From the NCBI GenBank assembly GCA_030684415.1, contig JAUXNL010000001.1, forward strand, positions 1-15,503: DNA of 15,503 nt, read 5' to 3'. Position numbers and translations under genes: made by a program. Below, one piece after another: positions 1 through 5,593 of the stretch. The DNA comes from Moraxellaceae bacterium. GTDB lineage: Bacteria > Pseudomonadota > Gammaproteobacteria > Pseudomonadales > Moraxellaceae. Every line of letters begins with the position of its first letter. Positions within the stretch are counted from its first letter, which is position 1. The notes beneath the pieces are model-generated. The model was not told where the DNA came from and did no database searches. It saw only the letters and a list, made by a program, of their open reading frames with translations.

Positions 1-488
1 GTGATCCACATCTTGTTGCCGTTGAGCACATAGCGGTCGCCTTTTTTGTCGGCGCGGAGCTTCATGCTCACGACGTCTGAGCCAGCATTGGGTTCGCTCA
101 TGGCCAATGCGCCGATATGTTCACCGCTGACCAGCTTGGGCAGGTAGGCCGCGCGCTGTGCGGCATTGCCATTGCGGAAAATCTGGTTCACGCAAAGGTT
201 GGAGTGAGCGCCATAAGAAAGGCCGACCGAGGCAGATGCCCGCGAAATCTCTTCAATGGCGATGACATGCGCCAGATAGCCCATATCGCTGCCACCGTAT
301 TCCTCACTCACGGTCATCCCCAGCAGGCCGAGGTCGCCAAACTTGCGCCAGAGGTCGGCAGGGAATTCGTTGTTGCGATCGATGTCCGCCGCTCGGGGGG
401 CGATTTCCTTCTTGGCAAAGGCCTCAACGGTGTCACGCAGGGCATTGATGGTTTCGCCCAGGCCAAAGTTCATGCCGGTATAGCTCAT
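1..488 (-). CDS. liuA: Isovaleryl-CoA dehydrogenase, N-terminal part (cut by window edge)
   Basis: Only the first 162 codons and two bases are present; the gene runs off the left edge. The product is an FAD-dependent acyl-CoA dehydrogenase, most likely isovaleryl-CoA dehydrogenase, which oxidises isovaleryl-CoA to 3-methylcrotonyl-CoA in leucine breakdown and passes electrons to ETF. The visible part holds the alpha-helical N-terminal domain and the start of the middle domain, with the family signature AMSEPNAGSDVVSMK followed by GDRYVLNGNKMWIT. The catalytic glutamate lies outside the window. The ATG at 488 is preceded by GAGG seven bases upstream and overlaps the stop of the MerR gene by four bases (ATGA), so translation is probably coupled. 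The pairing with a LiuR/GnyR-type regulator supports isovaleryl-CoA over other acyl substrates; the family alone would allow other short branched acyl-CoAs. Confidence 0.87.
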   Translation of the reverse strand, partial: MSYTGMNFGLGETINALRDTVEAFAKKEIAPRAADIDRNNEFPADLWRKFGDLGLLGMTVSEEYGGSDMGYLAHVIAIEEISRASASVGLSYGAHSNLCVNQIFRNGNAAQRAAYLPKLVSGEHIGALAMSEPNAGSDVVSMKLRADKKGDRYVLNGNKMWI

Positions 489-892
489 GTCATTTCCTCG
501 TTGCTGATATCGGTGAGTGGTTTGCCCGCCATCGCTTCACGGATACGGGTTTCAGCCGCATCCAGCTCCAGTTGCATGAGCCGGATGTCGCGCAGTTGCT
601 GTTCCAGCGCCGCGCGCCGGCTGGCCAGTTTGTCCAGCATGAGCTGGTACTGTGCCTGGTTGTCGTGTTCAGGGTCGTAGAGGTCGAAGAGTTCACGGCA
701 CTCTGCCAGCGAGAACCCAAGCCGTTTGCCGCGCAGGATGAGCTTGAGCAGCACCCGGTCGCGTGCGGAGTAGATACGCGTCTGCCCTCGGCGTTGTGGG
801 CTGAGCAGGCCCTCATCCTCATAGAAGCGGATGGTCCGGGTTGTGACGTCGAACTCCCGCGCCAAGTCTGAAATGGAGTAAGTGCCGGTCAT
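485..892 (-). CDS. liuR: MerR-family regulator of leucine/isovalerate catabolism (LiuR/GnyR-like)
   Basis: A 135-residue MerR-family transcription factor. Residues 5-70 form the winged helix-turn-helix, with YSISDLAREFDVTTRTIRFY as recognition region and the wing motif RRGQTRIYS. Residues 80-125 form the antiparallel dimerisation coiled coil. There is no cysteine cluster of the metal-sensing type, in keeping with acyl-CoA-responsive members. It is the first gene of the operon and overlaps the acyl-CoA dehydrogenase start by four bases. LiuR regulators in proteobacteria are known to control branched-chain amino-acid degradation genes and to sit at the head of liu operons. The start at 892 follows AGAGG five bases upstream. 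A perfect palindrome at 929-942 in its own promoter suggests autoregulation. Ligand identity is inference. Confidence 0.88.
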   Translation of the reverse strand: MTGTYSISDLAREFDVTTRTIRFYEDEGLLSPQRRGQTRIYSARDRVLLKLILRGKRLGFSLAECRELFDLYDPEHDNQAQYQLMLDKLASRRAALEQQLRDIRLMQLELDAAETRIREAMAGKPLTDISNEEMT

Positions 893-914
893 ATGGGCCT
901 CTGTTAGCGGCCGA

Positions 915-943
915 ATTATGACTTACCCTTACGTTAACGTAAA
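915..943 (-). promoter_or_regulatory. Promoter of the liuR-liuA operon with LiuR-type operator
   Basis: Read on the minus strand there is TTTACG (938-943) as a -35-like hexamer, 17 bases, then CATAAT (915-920, five of six to consensus) as the -10. The perfect 14-bp palindrome TTACGTTAACGTAA (929-942) overlaps the -35 and enters the spacer, the usual position for a MerR-family operator. It resembles the motif published for LiuR sites from comparative genomics, as far as I recall it. Start-site position and regulation sign are inferred. Confidence 0.7.
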
Positions 944-1028
944 GATTGGAGGGGGCATCAGCCTGGATGGTCCACAGGGATGACCGGTGGCCTTGCCTCT
1001 GTGGCAGTAATGCTCACAACAAAGTGGT

Positions 1029-1048
1029 TTTGTGATGGACCTCACAAA
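1029..1048. promoter_or_regulatory. CRP/Vfr-like palindrome
   Basis: TGTGATGGACCTCACA at 1031-1046 is an exact TGTGA-N6-TCACA CRP consensus; the symmetry extends two further bases on each side (TTTGTGA and TCACAAA). It lies 75-94 bases before the TIP30-like gene and overlaps its predicted -35 and spacer, so binding there would be expected to repress that promoter. Action on the divergent liuR promoter, over 100 bases away, is possible but less likely. Recognition by a CRP-family protein is inferred from sequence only. Confidence 0.55.
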
Positions 1049-1057
1049 GGGCATAAT
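1030..1057 (+). promoter_or_regulatory. Predicted sigma-70 promoter for the TIP30-like gene
   Basis: TTGTGA (1030-1035, four of six) is followed after 16 bases by CATAAT (1052-1057, five of six). A start near 1064 would leave a leader of about 60 bases before the GTG start at 1123. Overlap with the CRP-like palindrome is nearly complete. Confidence 0.4.
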
Positions 1058-1122
1058 CGCGGCTTCGTTGCGGTAGGCCACGCCGAGGATGTCTCCCGGT
1101 CGTGGTCAGAAGGGGTTCGATA

Positions 1123-1785
1123 GTGGGCAAAACGGCGGTGCTGATCGGGGCGACAGGGCTAGTGGGCGGGCATTGCCTGCAGACGCTGCTGGCCTCGCCT
1201 GCCTATAGCCGGGTCATTGCGGTCACGCGGCGGCCGGTGCCGGTTCGCCATGACAAGCTGGAGCGCATCGAAACCCCGTTTGACCAGTTGGAGCAGGCGC
1301 TGGCCGGTGTGCAGGCTGAAGACGCCTTTTGCTGTCTGGGCACCACGATACGGCAGGCGGGCACCAAGGCAGAGTTTCACAAGGTGGATTACGGCTACGC
1401 GTACGAGTTTGCCCACCGTATGCAGCAAAACGGCAGCCAGCATTTCTTGCTGGTGTCTGCCCTGGGGGCGCACGCCAGCTCCCCTGTTTTTTATAACCGC
1501 GTAAAGGGCTTGCTGGAAAAGGATGTGGCCGCTCTCGGGTTTGCCGGGCTATCGATTTTCAGGCCGTCCTTTCTAGTGGGAGACCGCGCGGAAACTCGCG
1601 CAGGAGAGGCGATTGGTATTCGCCTGTCCAGTTTGTTGACGCCACTGCTGCGGGGGCCGTTGCGGCAGATACATCCTGTGAAGGGCGCAGATGTGGCGGC
1701 GGCCATGGTGGCCGCCGCCACCGGCACACCGCATCAAGGAACGCAGATTTACCGTTATGACGAGATGCAGGCTTTGTTGGCCTGA
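1123..1785 (+). CDS. NAD(P)-binding Rossmann oxidoreductase, TIP30/HTATIP2-like (atypical SDR)
   Basis: A 220-residue protein of the atypical short-chain dehydrogenase group related to TIP30. The N-terminus carries the dinucleotide-binding glycine motif GATGLVG (residues 9-15), then the family segment CLGTTIRQAGTKAEFHKVDY (71-90). A catalytic-type Ser112 and Tyr124-x3-Lys128 (YNRVK) are present, so it could be an active reductase; the substrate is unknown. The GTG at 1123 is chosen because AGAAGGGG (1108-1115) sits seven bases upstream. An in-frame GTG at 1102 would add seven residues but lacks a comparable ribosome site. The gene stands alone between its own promoter region and the RraA-like gene, which starts 46 bases after its stop. 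A 15-bp tandem repeat straddles the stop codon. Annotators often call such genes NAD-dependent epimerase/dehydratase; that is not more precise than the fold. Confidence 0.8.
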   Translation: MGKTAVLIGATGLVGGHCLQTLLASPAYSRVIAVTRRPVPVRHDKLERIETPFDQLEQALAGVQAEDAFCCLGTTIRQAGTKAEFHKVDYGYAYEFAHRMQQNGSQHFLLVSALGAHASSPVFYNRVKGLLEKDVAALGFAGLSIFRPSFLVGDRAETRAGEAIGIRLSSLLTPLLRGPLRQIHPVKGADVAAAMVAAATGTPHQGTQIYRYDEMQALLA

Positions 1786-1805
1786 ATCGGGTTGGCCTGA
1801 ATCGG
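1776..1805. repeat. Perfect 15-bp tandem duplication across a stop codon
   Basis: GTTGGCCTGAATCGG occurs twice back to back (1776-1790 and 1791-1805). The first copy includes the TGA stop of the TIP30-like gene (1783-1785); the second lies in the spacer before the RraA-like gene. The copies are identical, suggesting a recent slippage event. Confidence 0.95.
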
Positions 1806-1831
1806 TGTTTGGAATGTTGAGCGGAGTGAAA

Positions 1832-2311
1832 ATGAGCTTTGTGACCTGCGATCTTTGTGACGAGCACCCGGATGCGGTGAGTGTCTGTGAGCCGATGTTT
1901 GCCAGTTTCGGTGGCCGCGAAACCTATGGCGGCCAGATCGAGACGGTGAAGTGTCATGAAGACAACTCCCGGGTGAAAGAAATGCTGGCGACTCCCGGCA
2001 AGGGCCGGGTGCTGGTGGTCGATGGTGGCGGTTCGCTGCGCTGTGCGTTGCTGGGCGACATGATCGGCGAAAGTGCCGTACAGAATGGTTGGGAAGGTGT
2101 TTTGGTTTACGGCTGTGTGCGTGATGTCGATGCCTTGGCGGGTCTGGATATCGGTGTGCAGGCACTGGCGGCGATTCCGCTCAAAAGCGTGCGCAAAGGT
2201 GTGGGTGAAACCGGCGTGCCCGTGGCATTTGCGGGCGTTGTCTTCAGGCCGGGTGAGTATGTCTATATCGACAACAACGGTGTTGTTGTCGCCACACGGG
2301 CGCTGGTGTGA
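1832..2311 (+). CDS. rraA: RraA-family protein (RNase E regulator-like / HMG-OAA aldolase fold)
   Basis: A 159-residue protein matching the RraA family along its whole length. E. coli RraA (about 161 residues) is a ring-shaped trimer that binds RNase E and inhibits its activity; related proteins act as class II 4-hydroxy-4-methyl-2-oxoglutarate aldolases or oxaloacetate decarboxylases. Visible landmarks are GGGSLRCALLGDMIGE (65-80) and GCVRDVD (94-100). Asp76 is followed after exactly 20 residues by Arg97-Asp98, the D-x20-R-D pattern linked to metal-dependent aldolase/decarboxylase activity. The ATG at 1832 follows GGAG (1823-1826) by five bases. No metabolic genes for HMG lie beside it, so the RNase E role is favoured only by family habit; the sequence cannot decide between regulator and enzyme. 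Confidence 0.85.
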   Translation: MSFVTCDLCDEHPDAVSVCEPMFASFGGRETYGGQIETVKCHEDNSRVKEMLATPGKGRVLVVDGGGSLRCALLGDMIGESAVQNGWEGVLVYGCVRDVDALAGLDIGVQALAAIPLKSVRKGVGETGVPVAFAGVVFRPGEYVYIDNNGVVVATRALV

Positions 2312-2360
2312 ATTTTGCTGTGGAAGAAGTGGGTGCAGTAGACGTTGAGTTGATGGACCG

Positions 2361-2375
2361 GGCATCGGCGATGCC
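2361..2375. other. Short perfect hairpin between rraA and the Sel1 gene
   Basis: GGCATC-GGC-GATGCC gives a six-base-pair stem with a three-base loop, 50 bases after the rraA stop and 31 bases before the Sel1 start. No T-tract follows, so it is not a standard terminator. It could be a leader structure or an operator. Confidence 0.4.
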
Positions 2376-2405
2376 TGACAACATAACCCTAGGGAGTGTT
2401 CATAA

Positions 2406-3437
2406 ATGAAAGCAATAAAGACGATGCTTGCTGCTGCGATACTGTTGGTGGTGGCGCCAGTACATGCAGACCAGATGACCAGTCTGCGCAAGACAGTGCC
2501 GGTCAACTATGCCGTGGTGGCACAGGATCATCTGCCCTTGGCAGAGCAGGGCAATGTGAAGTCGCAGTCACTCATGGCGCAGTTGTATCTGTTGGGTGAA
2601 GGTGTGCGCCAGGATGATGCGAAGGCTCTCGAGTTTGCACGCAAGGCAGCTGAGCAGGGTGATGTCAATGCTCAGGTTCTCGCTGGCGTGATTTATGTCG
2701 ATGGCCGTGGGGTGCCGCGCGATGAGGCTGAAGCGCTGGCCTGGTTCCGCAAGGCTGCCGCCCAAGGGGATTCCGAAGCGGAGTTCCAGACGGCACTGAT
2801 GTTGTCACAGGGGCGTGGTGCGCCTATGGATGAAGCGGCCGCCGCCGGAATTTTTGAAAAGCTTGCCACCAGCGGCCATGCGGAATCCCAGTACGCCTTG
2901 TCAATAATGCTGACGAATGGCCTTGGGGTAGAGCGAAATGATGAGCAGGCAGTGGCATGGCTGCGTAAAGCCGCTGCTCAAGGGCTGGTCTCTGCCCAGT
3001 TCAATCTTGGCTTGATGTATGAAATCGGTCGTGGCGTCGAGCAGAACGACAAGCAAGCGCTTGAGTGGTACGGGAAAGCGGCTAACCAAGGGGATGCCGA
3101 TGCCCAATATGTCTTGGGGACGTTCTATGCCTCCGGCCGTAGCGTGAAGCGTGATGATCGTATTGCCGCTCAATGGTTCCAGCGTGCAGCCGCTCAGGGT
3201 GATGCCGAGGCCCGTGTATATCTGGGCGAGATGGCGCTGGAGGGCCGCACGACTCCCGCCACTGATCGTGAGGCGATGACATGGTATCAGCGTGCAGCCG
3301 AGCAGGGTGATATCGAGGCCCAGCACTACATGGGTCTCCTGTACGAGTTGGGTCTTGGCGTTAAGCAGGATCCGGAGCGTGCTCGCGAATGGTATCGCCG
3401 TGCGCAGGAAACTTATCTGCGTCGCTCTGCCGCTTGA
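2406..3437 (+). CDS. Exported Sel1-like (TPR-type) repeat protein
   Basis: A 343-residue protein. Residues 1-21 form a Sec signal peptide: a basic start, a hydrophobic core and cleavage predicted after PVHA, giving a mature N-terminus at Asp22. From about residue 46 to 333 there are eight Sel1-like repeats of about 36 residues. Each has the pattern A-x-Q-G-[DN]-x-x-A-Q followed by G-x-G-V and then an acidic D-x-x-x-A-x-x-W turn. Such repeats stack into a superhelix used for protein-protein contacts, often in envelope or signalling scaffolds; the partner is unknown. The ATG at 2406 is preceded by AGGGAG (2391-2396) nine bases upstream. The gene appears to be single, with a terminator 34 bases after its stop. 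No lipobox cysteine follows the signal, so it should be periplasmic or secreted rather than a lipoprotein. Confidence 0.88.
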   Translation: MKAIKTMLAAAILLVVAPVHADQMTSLRKTVPVNYAVVAQDHLPLAEQGNVKSQSLMAQLYLLGEGVRQDDAKALEFARKAAEQGDVNAQVLAGVIYVDGRGVPRDEAEALAWFRKAAAQGDSEAEFQTALMLSQGRGAPMDEAAAAGIFEKLATSGHAESQYALSIMLTNGLGVERNDEQAVAWLRKAAAQGLVSAQFNLGLMYEIGRGVEQNDKQALEWYGKAANQGDADAQYVLGTFYASGRSVKRDDRIAAQWFQRAAAQGDAEARVYLGEMALEGRTTPATDREAMTWYQRAAEQGDIEAQHYMGLLYELGLGVKQDPERAREWYRRAQETYLRRSAA

Positions 3438-3470
3438 GAGTTGTATCGGCTAACGCCACCTGCAAATAGC

Positions 3471-3497
3471 AAAAAAGCCCGCAATGCGGGCTTTTTT
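3471..3497. terminator. Bidirectional Rho-independent terminator (Sel1 gene / mdh)
   Basis: Stem GCCCGC (3477-3482), loop AAT, stem GCGGGC (3486-3491), flanked by six A on the left and six T on the right. Both strands therefore read as hairpin plus U-tract. It lies 34 bases past the Sel1-gene stop and, on the other strand, about 55 bases past the mdh stop. Confidence 0.93.
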
Positions 3498-3515
3498 GTG
3501 GGCGCTTATCCGGTG

Positions 3516-3547
3516 GATGCCCACTGAAAATTCTTTCAGCGGGCATC
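3516..3547 (-). terminator. Long imperfect hairpin just after mdh
   Basis: GATGCCCACTGAAA (3516-3529) pairs with TTTCAGCGGGCATC (3534-3547) with one mismatch in 14 and a four-base loop. It begins five bases after the mdh stop on the minus strand. There is no adjacent U-tract, so it may protect the mdh message 3' end or work together with the terminator at 3471-3497. Confidence 0.6.
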
Positions 3548-3552
3548 TCACA

Positions 3553-4539
3553 TTACGGCAGCAGGTGCTTCACGCCTTCGCGCTCTTCGAGCAGTTCATT
3601 CAGAGTGAAGTCCATGCGCTCGCGAGAGAAGGCATCCACTTCGAGACCCTCAACGCGGGTGTACTCGCCATTGGCGCAGGTAACCGGTACGCCGTACATG
3701 ACTTCAGCAGGGATGCCGTAGGAGCCGTCAGACGGGATGCCCATGGTGACCCACTTGCCATCGGTGCCGAGAGCCCAGTCGCGCATGTGGTCAATGGCGG
3801 CATTGGCGGCGGAAGCCGCCGAGGACAGGCCACGCGCTTCGATGATGGCCGCGCCACGCTTGCCTACGGTCGGCAGGAACACGGTCTTGTTCCACTCTTC
3901 GTCGTTGATCATGGCTTTCACGCCTTCACCGCTGATGGTGGCGAAGCGGTAATCGGCATACATGGTCGGAGAGTGATTGCCCCAGACCACCATCTTCTCG
4001 ATGTCGGCCACGGCCTTGCCAGTCTTGGCTGCAATCTGCGAAAGAGCGCGGTTGTGATCGAGGCGCAGCATGGCAGTGAAGTTCTTTGCAGGCAGGTCAG
4101 GGGCCGACTTCATGGCGATGTAGGCGTTGGTATTAGCGGGGTTGCCCACCACCAGCACCTTCACATTGCGTGAGGCGACATCGTTCAGGGCCTTGCCCTG
4201 TACGGTGAAGATTTCCGCGTTAGCGGACAGCAGGTCCTTGCGCTCCATGCCCGGGCCGCGTGGGCGTGCACCCACCAGCAGAGCGTAGTCGGCATCCTTG
4301 AAGGCCACTTTGGGATCATCGGTGCCTACCATGCCGGCCAGCAGGGGGAAGGCGCAGTCTTCCAGTTCCATCATCACGCCTTTGAGCGCGGCCTGGGCTT
4401 TCTCGAAAGGCACTTCCAGCATCTGCAGGATCACCGGCTGGTCTTTGCCCAGCATTTCGCCAGAGGCAATGCGGAACAGCAGGCTGTAACCAATCTGGCC
4501 GGCAGCGCCGGTAACGGCCACACGAACGGGCTTCTTCAT
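3553..4539 (-). CDS. mdh: Malate dehydrogenase
   Basis: A 328-residue NAD-dependent malate dehydrogenase of the cytosolic-like group 2 type, which interconverts malate and oxaloacetate in the TCA cycle. The Rossmann motif is TGAAGQIGYSLLFRIASG (10-27). The substrate-binding loop is RPRGPGMERKDLL (92-104, with Arg94 and Arg100). VVGNPANTNA (130-139) follows. The catalytic pair is Asp161 in LDHNRA and His189 in WGNHSP, with Arg164 nearby. The length fits the family (about 327). The ATG at 4539 follows AGGAG (minus strand, 4548-4552) by eight bases. Reading further upstream in frame gives only non-homologous residues, so a longer form is rejected. The gene is monocistronic, divergent from the QueD-like gene and convergent with the Sel1 gene. 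Its upstream region has TACAAT (4638-4643, minus) as a possible -10 but no convincing -35. Confidence 0.97.
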   Translation of the reverse strand: MKKPVRVAVTGAAGQIGYSLLFRIASGEMLGKDQPVILQMLEVPFEKAQAALKGVMMELEDCAFPLLAGMVGTDDPKVAFKDADYALLVGARPRGPGMERKDLLSANAEIFTVQGKALNDVASRNVKVLVVGNPANTNAYIAMKSAPDLPAKNFTAMLRLDHNRALSQIAAKTGKAVADIEKMVVWGNHSPTMYADYRFATISGEGVKAMINDEEWNKTVFLPTVGKRGAAIIEARGLSSAASAANAAIDHMRDWALGTDGKWVTMGIPSDGSYGIPAEVMYGVPVTCANGEYTRVEGLEVDAFSRERMDFTLNELLEEREGVKHLLP

Positions 4540-4637
4540 GATGCAAACTCCTGTAGTGAGTAGGGGGAGCAGGGCGCTCTGGATGCGGTTTGACGCCTGT
4601 CCCGGGTAGCCCGTGGGGCCACCCGAAATCGGCGCGG

Positions 4638-4643
4638 ATTGTA
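4638..4643 (-). promoter_or_regulatory. Possible -10 element of mdh
   Basis: TACAAT on the minus strand (five of six to consensus), about 99 bases before the mdh start codon. No -35 hexamer of quality is found at 16-18 bases, so an activator may be needed or the true promoter lies elsewhere in the 180-bp divergent gap. Confidence 0.3.
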
Positions 4644-4719
4644 CACTCAAGGAGGGCTGGGAAGCGACCGCCGGCGCAAGGCATGAGGTAGAATGGCGGC
4701 TCGCTCCGAGGTCAGTCCC

Positions 4720-5310
4720 ATGCTCATCCGCAAGCTTTTCGGTTTCGAGAACGCTCACATCGTCCGCAACTGCAGCAGCGATCGCTGCCGTCGCTCCCTT
4801 CATGGTCACAGCTATAAAGTTGAGGTCATTCTGGAGGCACATGCCTTGGATAATGGCCAGATGGTGTATGACTTCGGCTTGATGAAGGGGCATATCCGCA
4901 CGCTGATCGACAGCTTTGATCATGCGGTGTGTTTCTGGGATCAGGATGATCCGGCCTATATCGAGGCTTGCCGAACCTTTAGCGCACGCTGGATTGCACT
5001 GCCGGTTTCACCGTCAGCCGAGCAGTTTTCCCGCTTGTTTTTTGTGCTGGCAGACGCGGTTTTGCGCCAGACCGACATGAAAAATGGTGAGGCAGACGTC
5101 TCTCTGCAGTCCGTGATCGTGCATGAGACCGCCACCGGCTATGCGCAATGCTTTCGCGAGGATGCCCAGAATCCGCGCATGGGTGCGATTGCGTTGGACG
5201 CCATCGTGTTCTCGGAGCAAGTACTGGCCGAGTGGCCAGAGCCGGACATGTATGAGCGTCTGAAACAAGGGCAGCGGTTTGCTAACCCTGACGTGGTCCG
5301 CCAGGTTTGA
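4720..5310 (+). CDS. queD: 6-pyruvoyl-tetrahydropterin synthase / 6-carboxytetrahydropterin synthase family protein
   Basis: A 196-residue member of the PTPS/QueD family. QueD converts dihydroneopterin triphosphate to 6-carboxytetrahydropterin in queuosine and 7-deazaguanine synthesis. Zinc ligands are visible as His13 (FENAHIV) and His28/His30 (LHGHSY). A Cys23 in DRCRRSLHGH takes the place of the catalytic cysteine, but four rather than three residues before the first His, unlike E. coli QueD. Further marks are the SFDHAV segment and VIVHETATGYAQC near the C-terminus, holding the catalytic-type His and Glu. It is much longer than E. coli QueD (about 120 residues), with extra sequence in the middle and at the C-terminus. 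ATG 4720 is preferred over ATG 4693 because GAGG (4708-4711) lies eight bases before it and homology starts at MLIRKLFGFENAH. A TAGAAT at 4689-4694 could be the -10. No other queuosine genes are nearby, so the pterin product is uncertain. Confidence 0.82.
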   Translation: MLIRKLFGFENAHIVRNCSSDRCRRSLHGHSYKVEVILEAHALDNGQMVYDFGLMKGHIRTLIDSFDHAVCFWDQDDPAYIEACRTFSARWIALPVSPSAEQFSRLFFVLADAVLRQTDMKNGEADVSLQSVIVHETATGYAQCFREDAQNPRMGAIALDAIVFSEQVLAEWPEPDMYERLKQGQRFANPDVVRQV

Positions 5311-5367
5311 GTCGGTGGTTCAGGAGCCTCCGTTCACGAAAGGTAACGTCTGTACAACGATTGAAAG

Positions 5368-5385
5368 CTTTCATCTGACTGTCAT
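5368..5385 (+). promoter_or_regulatory. Pho box (predicted PhoB site)
   Basis: CTTTCATCTGACTGTCAT is two seven-base half-sites, CTTTCAT and CTGTCAT, separated by four bases, against the consensus CTGTCAT-N4-CTGTCAT: 13 of 14 positions match. The repeat period is 11 bp, as PhoB needs, and the similarity continues into CTGA/CTGC. A -10-like hexamer begins exactly ten bases after the box. The site points at the small acidic open reading frame at 5437. Confidence 0.7.
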
Positions 5386-5395
5386 CTGCGCGAGT

Positions 5396-5401
5396 TTTAC
5401 T
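5396..5401 (+). promoter_or_regulatory. -10 element of the Pho-box promoter
   Basis: TTTACT matches TATAAT at four of six positions and begins ten bases after the Pho box end, the standard spacing in PhoB-dependent promoters where the box replaces the -35. Transcription would start near 5408, giving a leader of about 29 bases. Confidence 0.5.
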
Positions 5402-5436
5402 GGGCTTGCAAACAAAGACAGATGAGAGAAAAGACC

Positions 5437-5529
5437 ATGGAAATGATGGAATTCCGCGAGGAATGGCTAGAGGCCGATGAGCTGCCGTATGACGACATCG
5501 ACGTGATGGACGATGCGGTGGAAATGTGA
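5437..5529 (+). CDS. Small, highly acidic 30-residue protein, predicted Pho-regulated
   Basis: A 30-codon open reading frame beginning MEMMEFREEW and ending DVMDDAVEM. It contains seven Glu and six Asp against one Arg (net charge about -12), one Trp, one Tyr and five Met; there is no cysteine and no signal or membrane segment. ATG 5437 is preceded by GAGAG (5424-5428) eight bases upstream. An in-frame ATG at 5422 would give 35 residues but has no ribosome site. It occupies nearly all of a compact transcription unit: Pho box and -10 upstream, Rho-independent terminator 20 bases after the stop. I do not recognise the family. Possible roles are a small protein binder or inhibitor, a peptide substrate of a modifying enzyme, or a coding sequence inside a dual-function small RNA; none is shown. 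Position between queD and an AraC regulator gives no further clue. Confidence 0.6.
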   Translation: MEMMEFREEWLEADELPYDDIDVMDDAVEM

Positions 5530-5548
5530 AAACCCGATGTGACCTGTC

Positions 5549-5575
5549 AAAAGCCCGCTGCCGGCGGGCTTTTTT
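5549..5575. terminator. Bidirectional Rho-independent terminator
   Basis: Stem GCCCGC (5553-5558) with GCGGGC (5564-5569), loop TGCCG, flanked by AAAA (5549-5552) and TTTTTT (5570-5575). It closes the small acidic gene on the plus strand and, read on the minus strand with a weaker U-tract, the AraC-family gene that ends at 5594. The right half is nearly identical to the terminator at 3471-3497. Confidence 0.92.
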
Positions 5576-5593
5576 GTGCCCGCCAGAAATGTG

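Noticed and set aside
2361..2375. The GGCATC/GATGCC hairpin as the rraA terminator
   Set aside because: No T-tract follows and it lies close to the Sel1 start; kept only as an unassigned hairpin.
1559..2506. A 315-codon minus-strand open frame opposite the TIP30-like and rraA genes
   Set aside because: It is antisense to two well-supported genes, has no recognisable domain, is rich in His/Arg/Thr as expected from a complement frame, and has no ribosome site.
2550..3400. DNA-level tandem repeat in the Sel1 gene
   Set aside because: The repeat is at protein level only; the units differ too much in nucleotide sequence to be a recent DNA repeat array.
4540..4923. N-terminal extension of malate dehydrogenase to 456 residues
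   Set aside because: The extension runs through the divergent queD-like gene and its leader; the ATG at 4539 has an AGGAG site and gives the standard family length.
5350..5365. CTGTACAACG as a LexA box
   Set aside because: The second half-site (CAG at the correct distance) is missing.
5437..5529. The small acidic peptide as a PqqA-type cofactor precursor
   Set aside because: There is no Glu-x3-Tyr pair and no pqq genes are nearby.
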